Positions 9,176 to 19,199 of a stretch of DNA of 64,000 nt are shown here, in pieces; position 1 is the first letter of the stretch, and each line of letters opens with the position of its first letter. This DNA is from Rebecca billardiae RCC1528 (Eukaryota; Haptophyta), in the NCBI GenBank assembly GCA_965240325.2, contig OZ251249.1:124001-188000 (forward strand), written 5' to 3'. A program made the position numbers and the translations under genes. The notes beneath the pieces were generated by a model. The model saw only the letters and a list, made by a program, of their open reading frames with translations, did no database searches and had not been told where the DNA came from.

Positions 9176-10606
9176 TCAGCGCAGCCCACAGCGCCGCATC
9201 AGGGGCGGCAGCTGCACCACGCGCTGCGGCGTCGGCTGCTCTCCGCCATCGCTGTCCACGCCCAGGCCGAGCGCGCCCGAATGTATGCCGCATGCGTGCA
9301 CGCCGCCGTCCGCGGTGGCGTAGAGCGCGTGCCAATAACCGAGTGAGCAGTCGACGACGTGTGCGTGCGCGAGGCCCTGCACCCGCTCGGGCAGCGCGCG
9401 ATCCTCTCGGTCCCCCAGCCCCAGATGGCAACAGTGGTTGTGCCCAAACGCGTACACGCTGCCGTCCGCGCACACCACCGCGCTCGTGCGACAGCCCGCG
9501 CTGGCGCGCACGGCACGCATGCCCATCAATGCGTCGACGCGCGTGGGCACTAAGCGACGCGTCTCGTCACCGTGGCCGAGCGCGCCATGAGAACCGCCTC
9601 CGAAGGAGTGCACGCCGCCCGCTGCGTCCACCACCAGGCTGTGGTCTAAGCCCGCGCTCACGTGCACGGCGCGCACGCCCACGAGCGCCTCGATGCGCCG
9701 CGGCGTGCGCCGACCCTGCCCGCCGCCGTGGCCGAGCTGGCCGGAGATGGAGTCGCCACAGGAGTACACGGCGCCGCACGCCGAGAGCAGCAGCGTATGC
9801 TCGTTGCCCGCGGCCACGCCGCCCACGCGCACGCCGTCCAGCGCCTCGATGCGCGTCGGCTGCAGCCGCTTCTTTGTGTCGCCGTGGCCGAGCCGGCCAG
9901 AGCGGTTGTAGCCCCAGCTGTGCGCCGCGCCGGCAGCCGTGAGCGCGAGGCTATGATACAAGCCAGCAGCAACGCCGACGACGAGCTCCGCACCTAGCGC
10001 CGCCACCTGCACGAACGCCCGTCGCTCAGCCGTGTCGCCCACGCCCAGCTGGCCGTGGTCGTTGCTGCCGCAGCCGTACACGGCGCCGGCGTCGCTCAGC
10101 GCGAGCAAGTGCTCGCTGCCGGCAGCCACTGCACACACGCGCACCGCATCCAGCGAGCCCACGCGCGTCGGCGAGAGCACGATCGCCTCCCCGCTGAGGT
10201 CGCGATGGCCCAATCGCGCGCCGCACGTGTGCACGCATCCGGCGCCGTCGACAAAGGCGGAGAGGCGCATCTGAAAGGATCGGCTGGCAGCGGCAGCGTG
10301 CGCGTGCGCGCACGCAAGCTCGCACACGCGCTCGCGCCCAAGCAGCTCCTCCGCCCACGTGCGCGTGCCCGCCGGCAGGGTCGGCGGCAGCGCGGCCTCG
10401 TGCCCGCGCGCGCGCGCGCGCTCGCGCAGCGCGTGCTCGAGCGGCGCGCCGCGGAAGAGGCGCGCGGCGGCGTTGGCGGCGGCGAGATCGTGCGCGCCGT
10501 CGAGGTGGATAAGGATGCGCGCGACGAGCTCGCGCGGCAGGTCGGTCAGCCGCACGGCCGCCGCTGCCAAGCGCGCCTCGCTACGCGCGCGCGTCGTCGG
10601 TGCCAT
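9176..10606 (-). CDS. F-box/RCC1-repeat protein, paralogue 1
   Basis: A 476-residue intronless gene. Residues of about 18-60 form an F-box: V-R-L-T-D-L-P-R-E-L-V, then I-L-I-H-L-D, D-L-A-A-A-N and R-L-F-R-G. The rest is a series of RCC1 repeats with G-x-L-G-x-G-D turns and G-x-x-H-S/T-L strands, enough for a seven-bladed propeller. F-box proteins are the substrate receptors of SCF ubiquitin ligases, so this probably recruits a target through the propeller. The target is unknown. I chose ATG 10604-10606 (MAPTTRAR) because all paralogues start there; a 15-codon upstream extension is open but not conserved. Loop residues of the blades (N-E before H-T-L-L-L, for example) differ from every neighbour. 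Confidence 0.85.
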   Translation of the reverse strand: MAPTTRARSEARLAAAAVRLTDLPRELVARILIHLDGAHDLAAANAAARLFRGAPLEHALRERARARGHEAALPPTLPAGTRTWAEELLGRERVCELACAHAHAAAASRSFQMRLSAFVDGAGCVHTCGARLGHRDLSGEAIVLSPTRVGSLDAVRVCAVAAGSEHLLALSDAGAVYGCGSNDHGQLGVGDTAERRAFVQVAALGAELVVGVAAGLYHSLALTAAGAAHSWGYNRSGRLGHGDTKKRLQPTRIEALDGVRVGGVAAGNEHTLLLSACGAVYSCGDSISGQLGHGGGQGRRTPRRIEALVGVRAVHVSAGLDHSLVVDAAGGVHSFGGGSHGALGHGDETRRLVPTRVDALMGMRAVRASAGCRTSAVVCADGSVYAFGHNHCCHLGLGDREDRALPERVQGLAHAHVVDCSLGYWHALYATADGGVHACGIHSGALGLGVDSDGGEQPTPQRVVQLPPLMRRCGLR

Positions 10607-11064
10607 CCCGCGCTCCAGCGCCACGTCGAGGACGACGGTTGGCCAAGCCAAAGGGCAGGAAGCGAATAAATAAAAGAACTGCTCTGATCATAGAATTGGT
10701 CCGGGGCGCCGCGCATCGGACTCAACAATTTTGAATCTTCCTAATCGGCACGCTGACTCGAGATGGCAGGAAGCGCGCGCCATGTACCTTGCGGATAGAC
10801 GTTGACCGAATATATGGCGTTCGCAGACGACGCGTCAGTGGGAAGGGCCATGGGCCGCGCCCGCATCAGCCCGATCGAGCCCCTGCCCCTGCGCCCCGCG
10901 GCCGCCGGCGCAGCCGCTGCGCGCTTGCAGCGCGGTGACGGGTGAGGCCGTCGTTTTGCGGCAGCACGGGGCGGTGCGGCACAGTGCCGCCTGCGCCAGC
11001 ACTCGCATCGGCACGCCACACGTGCGTGCATGCGCGAACAGCGCACTCACTGCTGGCCGCGCGC
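10607..11064. other. Spacer between RCC1 paralogues 1 and 2
   Basis: It carries the conserved 3' flank of paralogue 2 (GCAGACGACGCGTCAGTGGG at 10823-10842, repeated at 12733-12752 and in diverged form near 32384). It also has a GATCATAGAATTGGTCC string like the LINE terminus at 10687-10703. No gene seen. Confidence 0.5.
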
Positions 11065-12495
11065 TCAGCGCAGCCCACAGCGCCGCAGCAGGGGCGGCAG
11101 CTGCACCACCTGCTGCGGCGTCTGCTGCTCTCTGCCATCGTAGCCCACGCCCAGGCCGAGCGCGCCCGAACGCCTGCCGCATGCGTGCACGCCACCGTCC
11201 GCGGTGACGTAGAGGGCGTGGGATGCGCCGAACGAGCAGTCGACCACGCGCGCATGCGCGAGGCCCTCCACCCGCTCGGGCAGCGTGCGATCCATTCGGT
11301 CCCCCAGCCCCAGCTGGCCACAGTCGTTGAGCCCAAATGCGTGCACGCTGCCGTCCGCGCACACAACTGCGCTGGTGTGATCGCCCGCGCTGGCGCGCAC
11401 GGCACGCATGCCGCCCAGTGCTTGAATGCGCGTGGGCACCGAACGACGCGCCACGTCACCGTGGCCGAGCGCGCCGCCGACACCGCTTCCGAAGGAGTGC
11501 ACGCCGCCCGCTGCGTCCACCACCAGGCTGTGGTTGAAGCCCGCGCTCACGTGCACGGCGCGCACGCCCGCGAGCGCCTCGATGCGCCGCGGCGTGCGCT
11601 GCCGCTGCCCGTCACCGTGGCCAAGGCGGCCGTCGTAGGCCTCCCCGCACGAGTACACTGCGCCGCACGCCGAGAGCAGCAGCGTGTAATAGCTGCCAGC
11701 GGCAACGCCGCCCACGCGCACGCCGTCCAGCGCCTCGATGCGCGTCGGCTCGAGCCGGTGCTTCGTGTCGCCGTGGCCGAGCTGGCCATAGTAGTTGTGG
11801 CCCCAGCTGTACGCTGCGCCGGCAGCCGTGAGCGCGAGGCTGTGGTACCAACAGGCAGCAACGCCGACGACGAGCTGCGCACCTAGCGCCGCCACCTGCA
11901 CGAACGCCCGTCGCGCAGCCGTGTCGCCCACGCCCAGCTGGCCAAAGACGTTGCCGCCGCACGCATACACGGCTCCAGCGTCGCTCAGCGCGAGCAGGTA
12001 CGTGCCACCGGCAGCAACTGCACGCACACGCACGGCCGCAAGCGAGTCCACGCGCGTCGGCACGAGCACGCGGGACTTCCAGCTCAGCTCGGGATGGCCC
12101 AGCGGCACGCCGCACGTGTGCACGCCGCCGGTGCTGTCGACAAAGGCGGAAAATCGCATCTCAATCGATCGGCCGGCAGCTGCAACGTGCGCGTGCGCGC
12201 ACGCAAGCTCGAGCACGCGCTCGTGCCCAAGCAGCTCCTCCGCCCACGTGCGCGTGCCCGCCGGCAGGGTCGGCGGCAGCGCGGCCTCGTGCCCGCGCGC
12301 GCGCGCGCGCTCGCGCAGCGCGTGCTCGAGCGGCGCGCCGCGGAAGAGGCGCGCGGCGGCGTTGGCGGCGGCGAGATCGTGCACGCCGTCGAGGTGAACG
12401 AGAATGCGCGCGACGAGCTCGGGCGGCAGGTCGGTCAGCCGCACGGCCGCCGTTGCCGAGCGCGCCTCCCCACGCGCGCGCGTCGTCGGTGCCAT
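11065..12495 (-). CDS. F-box/RCC1-repeat protein, paralogue 2
   Basis: 476 residues, exactly the length of paralogues 1 and 3. The N-terminal F-box is intact (L-T-D-L-P-P-E-L-V-A-R-I-L-V-H-L). Framework sequence of the propeller is almost the same as in its neighbours. The blade loops differ: S-Y-Y precedes T-L-L-L, A-Y-D-G-R-L replaces S-I-S-G-Q-L, and D-H-T replaces C-R-T. Its start at 12495 follows the MAPTTRAR convention; 36 further codons upstream are open but unrelated between copies. It lies 458 bp upstream of paralogue 1 in the same orientation, with its own flanks, so each copy is probably a separate transcription unit produced by tandem duplication. Confidence 0.85.
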   Translation of the reverse strand: MAPTTRARGEARSATAAVRLTDLPPELVARILVHLDGVHDLAAANAAARLFRGAPLEHALRERARARGHEAALPPTLPAGTRTWAEELLGHERVLELACAHAHVAAAGRSIEMRFSAFVDSTGGVHTCGVPLGHPELSWKSRVLVPTRVDSLAAVRVRAVAAGGTYLLALSDAGAVYACGGNVFGQLGVGDTAARRAFVQVAALGAQLVVGVAACWYHSLALTAAGAAYSWGHNYYGQLGHGDTKHRLEPTRIEALDGVRVGGVAAGSYYTLLLSACGAVYSCGEAYDGRLGHGDGQRQRTPRRIEALAGVRAVHVSAGFNHSLVVDAAGGVHSFGSGVGGALGHGDVARRSVPTRIQALGGMRAVRASAGDHTSAVVCADGSVHAFGLNDCGQLGLGDRMDRTLPERVEGLAHARVVDCSFGASHALYVTADGGVHACGRRSGALGLGVGYDGREQQTPQQVVQLPPLLRRCGLR

Positions 12496-12930
12496 GTGGG
12501 AAGCCCGCGCCGCGGTGAGGACGGCGGTTGGCCGCTGCGCGGCCGAAGCCCGGCACCCGGGCTTGTCAGCGTGTCCGGTCCGGGGAGGCGCCATCAGTAT
12601 CATCTTTCCTAATCATCATTGTCAACGACTGACGAGTGACTGTGACTGACGACACTCATCAGTGACGATCTGAACCGTCACCGTGCCGAGACGGCGCTGA
12701 CTAGTCGTTGCATGTCCGAATGTATGGCGTTCGCAGACGACGCGTCAGTGGGAACGGCCATTGGCGGCGCGCGGCCCGCCTCAGCCCGCTGCCGCTGCCC
12801 GCTTGCAGCGCGGCGAGGCCGTCGGGTTCGGCAGCAGTGCAGCGCGGCACAGTGCCCTGCGCCAGCACTCGCAAGCACGGCGCACTCAGGCATGCCTGCG
12901 CGGCCAGCGCACCCACCACTGGCCGCGCGC
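12496..12930. other. Spacer between RCC1 paralogues 2 and 3
   Basis: It includes short GTGACTGAC-type direct repeats at 12625-12670 and the conserved downstream flank of paralogue 3. An ATCTGAACCGT string also occurs in the spacers at 32.2 and 34.1 kb, so the duplicated unit included flanking DNA. Confidence 0.5.
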
Positions 12931-14361
12931 TCAGCGCAGCCCACAGCGCCGCATCAGGGGCGGCAGCTGCACCACGCGCTGCGGCGTCTGCTGCAGTCCG
13001 CCATCGTCGTCCACGCCCAGGCCGAGCGCGCCCGAACGTTCACCGCACGCGCCCACGCCGCCGTCCGCGGTGGCGTAGAGGGCGTGGCGATAACCGCGTG
13101 AGCAGTCGACCACGCGCGCATGCGCGAGGCCCTCCACCCGCTCGGGTAGCGTGCGATCGACTCGGTCCCGCAGCCCCAGCTGGCCGTAGTAGTTGTCCCC
13201 AAACGTGTGCACGCTGCCGTCCGCGCACACCACCGCGCTGGTGCGACAGCCCGCGCTGGCGCGCACGGCACGCACGCCCAGCAGGGCGGCGATGCGCGTG
13301 GGCATCAAGCGACGCGCCTCGTCGCCGTGTCCGAGCGAGCCATACCCACCGCCTCCGAAGGAGTGCACGCCGCCCGCCGCGTCCACCACCAGGCTGTGCT
13401 CGAAGCCCGCGCTCACGTGCACGGCGCGCACGCCAGCGAGCGCCTCGATGCGCCGCGGCGTGCGCTGCCGCTGCTTGTCACCGTGGCCAAGGCAGCCGTA
13501 CTCGGCATCCCCGCACGAGTACACGGCGCCGCACGCCGAGAGCAGTAGCGTGTGCCCGCCGCCCGCCGCAACGCCGCCCACGCGCACGCCGTCCAGCGCC
13601 TTGATGCGCGTCGGCTGCAGCCGGTGCTTCGTGTCGCCGTGGCCGAGCTGGCCAAAGTAGTTGTGGCCCCAGCTGTACGCTGCGCCGGCAGCCGTGAGCG
13701 CGAGGCTGTGGTACCAACCGGCAGCAACGCCGACGACGAGCTGCGCACCTAGCGCCGCCACCTGCACGAACGCCCGTCGCTCAGCCGTGTCGCCCACGCC
13801 CAGCTGGCCAAAGACGTTGCCGCCGCACGCATACACGGCTCCGGCGTCGCTCAGCGCGAGCAGGTACGTGCCGCCGGCAGCAACTGCACGCACACGCACG
13901 GCCGCAAGCGAGTCCACGCGCGTCGGCACGAGCACGCGGGACTCCCAGCTCAGCTCGGGATGGCCCAGCGGCACGCCGCACGTGTGCACGCCGCCGGTGC
14001 TGTCGACAAAGGCGGAAAATAGCATCTCAATCGATCGGCCGGCAGCTGCAACGTGCGCGTGCGCGCACGCAAGCTCGAGCATGCGCTCGCGCCCAAGCAG
14101 CTCCTCCGCCCACGTGCGCGTGCCCGCCGGCAGGGTCGGCGGCAGCGCGGCCTCGTGCCCGCGCGCGCGCGCGCGCTCGCGCAGCGCGTGCTCGAGCGGC
14201 GCGCCGCGGAAGAGGCGCGCGGCGGCGTTCGCGGCGGCGAGATCGTGCGCGCCGTCGAGGTGGATGAGGATGCGCGCGACGAGATCGGGCGGCAGGTCGG
14301 TCAGCCGCACGGCCGCCGCTGCCAAGCGCGCCTCGCTACGCGCGCGCGTCGTCGGTGCCAT
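12931..14361 (-). CDS. F-box/RCC1-repeat protein, paralogue 3
   Basis: 476 residues with F-box and RCC1 propeller, closest by eye to paralogue 2 over blades 1-2 (same G-G-N-V-F-G-Q-L-G-V-G-D block). It is closest to paralogue 1 around A-S-A-G-C-R-T. This mosaic pattern suggests gene conversion between copies. Private loop residues include G-G-G-H-T-L, D-A-E-Y-G-C-L and C-S-R-G-Y-R-H. One turn reads L-G-L-R-D instead of L-G-L-G-D. Start taken at 14361; the 78-codon in-frame extension upstream is not shared. Confidence 0.85.
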   Translation of the reverse strand: MAPTTRARSEARLAAAAVRLTDLPPDLVARILIHLDGAHDLAAANAAARLFRGAPLEHALRERARARGHEAALPPTLPAGTRTWAEELLGRERMLELACAHAHVAAAGRSIEMLFSAFVDSTGGVHTCGVPLGHPELSWESRVLVPTRVDSLAAVRVRAVAAGGTYLLALSDAGAVYACGGNVFGQLGVGDTAERRAFVQVAALGAQLVVGVAAGWYHSLALTAAGAAYSWGHNYFGQLGHGDTKHRLQPTRIKALDGVRVGGVAAGGGHTLLLSACGAVYSCGDAEYGCLGHGDKQRQRTPRRIEALAGVRAVHVSAGFEHSLVVDAAGGVHSFGGGGYGSLGHGDEARRLMPTRIAALLGVRAVRASAGCRTSAVVCADGSVHTFGDNYYGQLGLRDRVDRTLPERVEGLAHARVVDCSRGYRHALYATADGGVGACGERSGALGLGVDDDGGLQQTPQRVVQLPPLMRRCGLR

Positions 14362-14784
14362 GTGGGGCCCGCGCCGCGGTGAGGACGGCGGTTGGCCGCT
14401 GCGCGGCCGAAGCCCGGCACCCGGGCTTGTCAGCGTGTCCGGTCCGGGGTGGTGCCCATCCCGGGTCGGGATACGGGCCCCGCCCGGGCCGGCGCAGCAT
14501 GAGCAAGCAGCATCAGCATGAGGCTCAGTCTCCTGCTCAGTGCGCCAACGTCTGAGTGTCTGACAAGCAAGCGAACCATCGGCCACGGCGGGCACCTCGC
14601 GTACCCGCTAGGGCAAGCGTGCACTACGGTGACAGGCGACGGCATTCGATGCTGACGCGACACCGTGCATGATAAAATGGCGACGCCGGCGCGGCCGCAG
14701 CCCTCCGCCCGGCCGTACCGCTTATAGTGCGGCACTCACTGAGTGACCGCAGCTGACACCGCCGGCCAGCAATGCAGCGCGCGT
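14362..14784. other. Intergenic between RCC1 paralogue 3 and RPL23A
   Basis: The 5' flank of paralogue 3 (GCCGCGGTGAGGACGGCGGT, shared with paralogue 2) and the 3' flank of RPL23A. I see no additional gene. Confidence 0.5.
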
Positions 14785-15708
14785 TTAGATGATGCCAATC
14801 TTGTTTGCCACGTCGAGTGCGTCGTAGTCCGCCGTGAGCCGCACGTACGCCTTCTTGCTGCCGTCTGGCCGGATCAGCGTGTTCACCTGCGCAGCGCGGG
14901 CGGCACAGCAACGGTGCGGCGCGGCGCAGCGCGCGGGTGAGCAGCCGCGTGGTGGGCGCACCAGAGCGCGCGCAGCGCGGCGCGGGCGCACCTTGAGCGT
15001 CTCGATCTCGTAGAGCTTCTGCACCGCCTTCTTGATCTGCGTCTTGTTCGCCTCGGTGTGCACGATGAAGACCAGCGTGTTGTTGTCCTCGATCTTCTTC
15101 ATCGCAGACTCGGTCGTCAGCGGGTACCTGGCGGCAGCGGGCGGCAGCGGGCAGACAGCGGGCGGCGGCGGCAGCGGCAAGCGTCAGTGGGAGCGGGCGC
15201 GCTCCGCCGCGCACTCGGTCTGCGCCGCGGCACGCGGCCCGCTCGCCGCGCCGCGCGCCCCACGCGTCCGCCCGCGCGCGCGCGCACTTGAGGATCGTGA
15301 ACTGGTCGAGCTTGGGCAGGCGCGCGGCTGATCGGCGCGGGTACTTGGGGTCGCGCGACTGCCTGAGCGTCTTGGGGCGGAAGAAGTGCACCTTGGTGCG
15401 CACCTTCTTGAGCGTCTTCTTCGCGTTCACGCCCTTCTTCACGGCGAGCGCCGCCTTCTTCGCCTTGTCGGCCGCGGCCGAGCCGCCCTGCGCGCGCGCG
15501 GTGCGCGCACGCGGCACGCCGGCTCAGCGGCCGCCCGCCGCCGCGCGCCGAGCACCGCGCACCGCCGAGCACCGAGCTCGGAGTGGCTCGCGAGCGGGCT
15601 CGTCGAGCCGCACGCGCCCTCGCCCGCCACGCCGCCCGCGCCTGCCACGCGCGCCACCCGCGGCGCGCCCGCGCGCACCTTCTTGGGAGGCGCCTTCTTG
15701 GCTGGCAT
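14785..15708 (-). CDS. RPL23A: 60S ribosomal protein L23a (uL23), four exons
   Basis: A structural protein of the large subunit near the peptide exit tunnel, where nascent-chain factors dock. Exons on the minus strand are 15708-15679, 15487-15288, 15127-14992 and 14886-14785. Joined, they give 155 residues, the expected size for eukaryotic uL23. Exon 1 encodes only [10 protein letters not shown]. Exon 2 has the Lys-rich tail and R-P-K-T-L-R...P-K-Y-P-R. Exon 3 has [17 protein letters not shown], and exon 4 V-N-T-L-I-R-P-D-G and a final N-K-I-G-I-I. Introns start GTGCGC and end CAG. Phases (0, 2, 0) join without a frame break. The small first exon is typical of ribosomal protein genes. Confidence 0.95.
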
Positions 15709-16268
15709 GGCTGCGCCCGCGATCGAGCACGTGGCGGGAGCGTCCGGGAGGCGCGCCGTCGCGCTGCTGCAAGACCTGCGAGCCGGACTGGAGCATGGCC
15801 GCTCCAAAAGAATCCCGTTCGAGCACAAGGACCGATGGCTGGATTACCCACCGTTCAAGAGCTGGTTCGATGACCAAGGTTGACGAGCCCATATTCATCA
15901 CCAAGCGCCCTTTTGGCTGTCTATAAATGCCCATCGTGCATGACGAGCCAGAATGGGTACTTCTGAGCGGCCTAGCCAGGTCCGGTGTGCGCGCGGTTAG
16001 CGTGGTACCCGCGCTGATACAATCTGGCGCGCTCGAATACGCGGTGCGCCGGTACCAAAGATGAGCTCATCTACGGTTTGGGTTTGGGGCAAACCCTGAA
16101 CTTCAACCCCATACAACAAGCGACGACGAGACGCGGCAGGTGCGCGAGGTGCGCTGTGCAGCTTGAGTGCAACAGTGGCTGGTAGGGGGCATCGTCATCC
16201 ATCCTCGCCCCACACACACGGGCAGGCTACCGGCTGGGCGCCCGACGGGAGCCCCGCTGGCCGGCCGT
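15709..16268. promoter_or_regulatory. Divergent intergenic region, RPL23A / ankyrin kinase
   Basis: 560 bp separate the two head-to-head start codons. A TATAAAT-like string occurs at 15923-15929 on the plus strand, and a GGGTTTGGGGCAAACCC inverted repeat lies at about 16078-16094. Promoter function for both genes is inferred from position only. Confidence 0.4.
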
Positions 16269-18564
16269 ATGGTCAATGGGATGCGGCGCAACGTGAGCGA
16301 GCCCGGCACGAGCGGCCGCGACCTCGCGCGCCTCGACCGCTACCCCGCCATCGAGCCGCGCGTCTCGGTCGACTCGAACGGCGCCGCCTCGGCCGGCGTC
16401 GGCGGCGCCGGCGGCGGCGGCGTGCTCTCGATGATGCAGTCGGCGTTCGGCGGCGGCGGCGGCGGCGGCGCGTTCGGGCACGCCAAGCCGAACGGCGTCT
16501 CGCGCATGAGCAGCGCCGGCGACAAGCTCGCCGCGCAGCACGGCGCCGACCCGCGCGACCGCGCGGTGCCGTCCGAGTACCTGCAGGACCTCGTGCGCAC
16601 GCCCGAGGCGCTGGAGAACGTGTCGGGGATCTGCCTGCTCGCGGCGCGGGGGAACCTGCCCGCGCTCAAGGCCAAGGCGGGCGCGCTCAAGGGCACCGCG
16701 CTCGCCGCCGCCAAGTCGCTCGACGGCCGCACGCCGCTCCACTTTGCCGCCGCGGCCAATCAGATCGCCGTGTGCGAGTGGCTGCTGGAGCAAGGCGTGC
16801 CCGTGAACGCGGTGGACGCGTTCGGGCTGACGCCGCTGGCGGAGGCGGTGCGCTGGTCCCACCGCGAGCTCGCGCGCTCGCTCCACGCCAAGGGCGCCTG
16901 CCTGCTCATCAACGGCATGCTCGTGCGCTACCACAACTTTGACGCGCAGGTGGGTGGGGGGACCGCGCGCGCGTGTGTGTGTGTACGTGCACGTGTGTGT
17001 GTGTCGGCGTGTGTGCGTGGAGGGAGAGAGGGAGCGCCCCGCGGTGGCGGCGGATGGTGCGGCGGAGTATAGGGCTGCCCCGCCGCGCCGCACACCGCAC
17101 ACCGGCTCCATGCCGCGCTCACACCCCCGCCCGCCCCCTCCCGCCCCTAACCCTAACCCTACCCCTAACCCTAACCCTAACCCAGGTGCCCCTGCTCAAC
17201 GCGTCGATGACGGACGAGGACTGGGAGATCGACGGGGAGGAGCTCAAGCCCGACGGCATGATCGGGCAGGGCTCGTTCGGGCTGATCTACCGCGCGGCGT
17301 GGCGGGGCACGCCCGTGGCGATCAAGCAGATCCACATCAAGCACCACACCGGTGCCGGCGCCGCCCCCGCCGAGCCCGGCGGCGCGCCGGCCGCGCCGCT
17401 GCCAGACGACCCGTCGGTTGAGGCGATCGTCTCGGAGCTGCGCGAGGAGCTGTGGCTGATGAGCCGGCTGCACCACCCGCACGTGCTGCAGTTCCTCGGC
17501 GCGGTGACCAAGCCGGGGCCGCACTCGCCCGCGATCGGTGCGCGCGCGCGCGCGCGCGCGGCGGGCTGGCTGGCGGCGCGCGGCGCCCGCCAGCCCTCGG
17601 CCCGGCGCGCGCGCGCGCGCTCACGCGCCCGCCCCGGCCCCGCCGCCCCGCTGCCCCGCCGCGCCCCCGCTGCCGCAGTGATGGAGCTCGCGACGCTCAC
17701 GCTCGCGCAGCGGTACAAGAACCCGCCGCCGCTCTCCTTCGCCGAGGCCATGTCCGCCGCCATCCACGTCGCGCGCGGCGTCGCGTACCTGCACGGCCAC
17801 AAGCCAAACCCGATCATCCACCGCGACCTCAAGCCGTCCAACGTGCTGCTCACGCACACGGGCGTGTGGAAGGTGTGCGACTTTGGGCTGTCGCGGCTGC
17901 TGCCGGGGAAGGGGCCGATGTCCACCGCGTACCGACTCACCGGCGAGACCGGCTCGTACGTCTACATGGCGCCCGAGGTCTTCAAACACGAGTCGTATTC
18001 TCTCAAGGTCGACCAGTACGCGTACGCAATGATTGTCTACCAGGCGTTTGAGAGAGAGCGGCCGTTTATTCCGCTCAGGCCGATGGAGGCGGCGCGCGCC
18101 GCGTCGATGGGCAGGCGGCCGACCAAGGTGCGTGCGCCCGACCGCCGTGCGCGCGCGCCGCGCCGCACGCCCCGCCGGCGCCGCGCTCACCCGCCCTCGC
18201 GTGCCGCGCCGCGCCGCGCGGTGTGTGCGGTGTGCGCGTGCGCGCGCGTGCGGTGCAGGTGGGGCGCATGCCGCCGGTCGTGCGGCAGCTGGTGCAGAGC
18301 TGCTGGGCGGACGATGTGCGCGCACGCGCACCCCGCCCGCGCCGTCGTCCCTCCTCCCCCCGCCTCCCCTCACGCCGCCCTCCCCCGCCTCCCCCGCCTC
18401 CCTCGCTGCAGCAACAACTGCGCCCCTCCTTTGAGGAGATCGTGGACGAGCTCTCCGAGTTTGCAGCGGCGCGCGGGCTGTCGGTGGGCGCGCAGTTCAC
18501 GCGCTACTCGGGGACCTCGCGCGCGCTGCACTGCTCGCCAGGGGGCGCGTGCGCGGTGAGCTGA
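16269..18564 (+). CDS. Ankyrin-repeat TKL (ILK/Raf-like) protein kinase, five exons
   Basis: Exons 16269-16949, 17186-17537, 17679-18127, 18259-18315 and 18412-18564 join to 563 residues. After a Gly-rich N-terminus come about two ankyrin repeats (D-G-R-T-P-L-H-F-A-A-A-A at 152, then D-A-F-G-L-T-P-L-A-E-A). The kinase domain has the glycine loop G-Q-G-S-F-G at 254, V-A-I-K (K274), H-R-D-L-K-P-S-N (D394), D-F-G (D412), M-A-P-E and the late R-P-S-F-E-E-I. All catalytic residues are present, so a serine/threonine (or dual) kinase is expected. The ANK-TKL arrangement is like plant and protist integrin-linked-kinase-type proteins. ATG 16269 is the likely start; another in-frame ATG lies at 16281. 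Intron 1 holds a (GT)n run and a CCCTAA array. Intron ends are GT..CAG. Confidence 0.9.
17145..17183 (+). repeat. Telomere-like CCCTAA run inside kinase intron 1
   Basis: About six CCCTAA-type units, one reading ACCCCTA, run straight into the CAG acceptor. They supply a pyrimidine-rich tract in front of exon 2. Confidence 0.9.
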
Positions 18565-19199
18565 TCGGCCGAGGCGCACGCACACGCACACGCACGCCGC
18601 ACACGCACGCCCCGTCTGTCGCACCGCGCACACCGCCCGCCAGTCCGCCTGGCCGAGTCGCCAAGCCACCAGTCAGCAGCCGCCGTCGCCTCTAGGTCCT
18701 AGGTCCGCGTCAGTCGTCGTCACAGATGCCAGTCTCTGCACACCGTCGCCGTCCAGTGCCCGCCCGTCGTGTCGTAACACTCGTCGTCATGGCAGCCGCC
18801 GGCCGCCCGCCTCCGCGTCTCGCGGACTAAGCAACTGTCACTAGTCACAGCCGAACACCCTCGCGGTCTGGCCGCGCCATCATCACTCCGCCGGCCCCGG
18901 GCCCGACCCGCACAGCCGCGGGCCGGTGAAGCAGTCGATCGCCGCCCGCACTCCGCAGCCGTGATGGGACCGTCGTGGACCGGGCCCGTCCGACGGGCCC
19001 CGTGCCCACTACTGCTGCTGGTGGCAGTAGTGCCGGCGCCGGCCGCCCGGCGGCGCGCGCGCGACCCCGCTCACTACCCGGGCCCGCGCGGGCGCGGGCG
19101 GCCGTTCAACCGTCGGACGACGGGGCCGCCGACCGCCGCATTCCGACATGAAATAACCGCGTAGCAGTATGTAACGGTATATAGCAGCAGCGCAATGAC
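18565..19199. other. Intergenic, no gene recognised
   Basis: A (CACACG)n-like stretch at 18578-18605 is followed by GC-rich sequence. An inverted pair GGACCGGGCCCGTCC lies at 18977-18991. No coding region with support. Confidence 0.5.

Noticed and set aside
12496-14595. N-terminal extensions of RCC1 paralogues upstream of the MAPTTRAR start
   Set aside because: Extensions of 15, 36, 78, 51 and 39 codons are unrelated between copies, whereas homology begins sharply at the shared Met.
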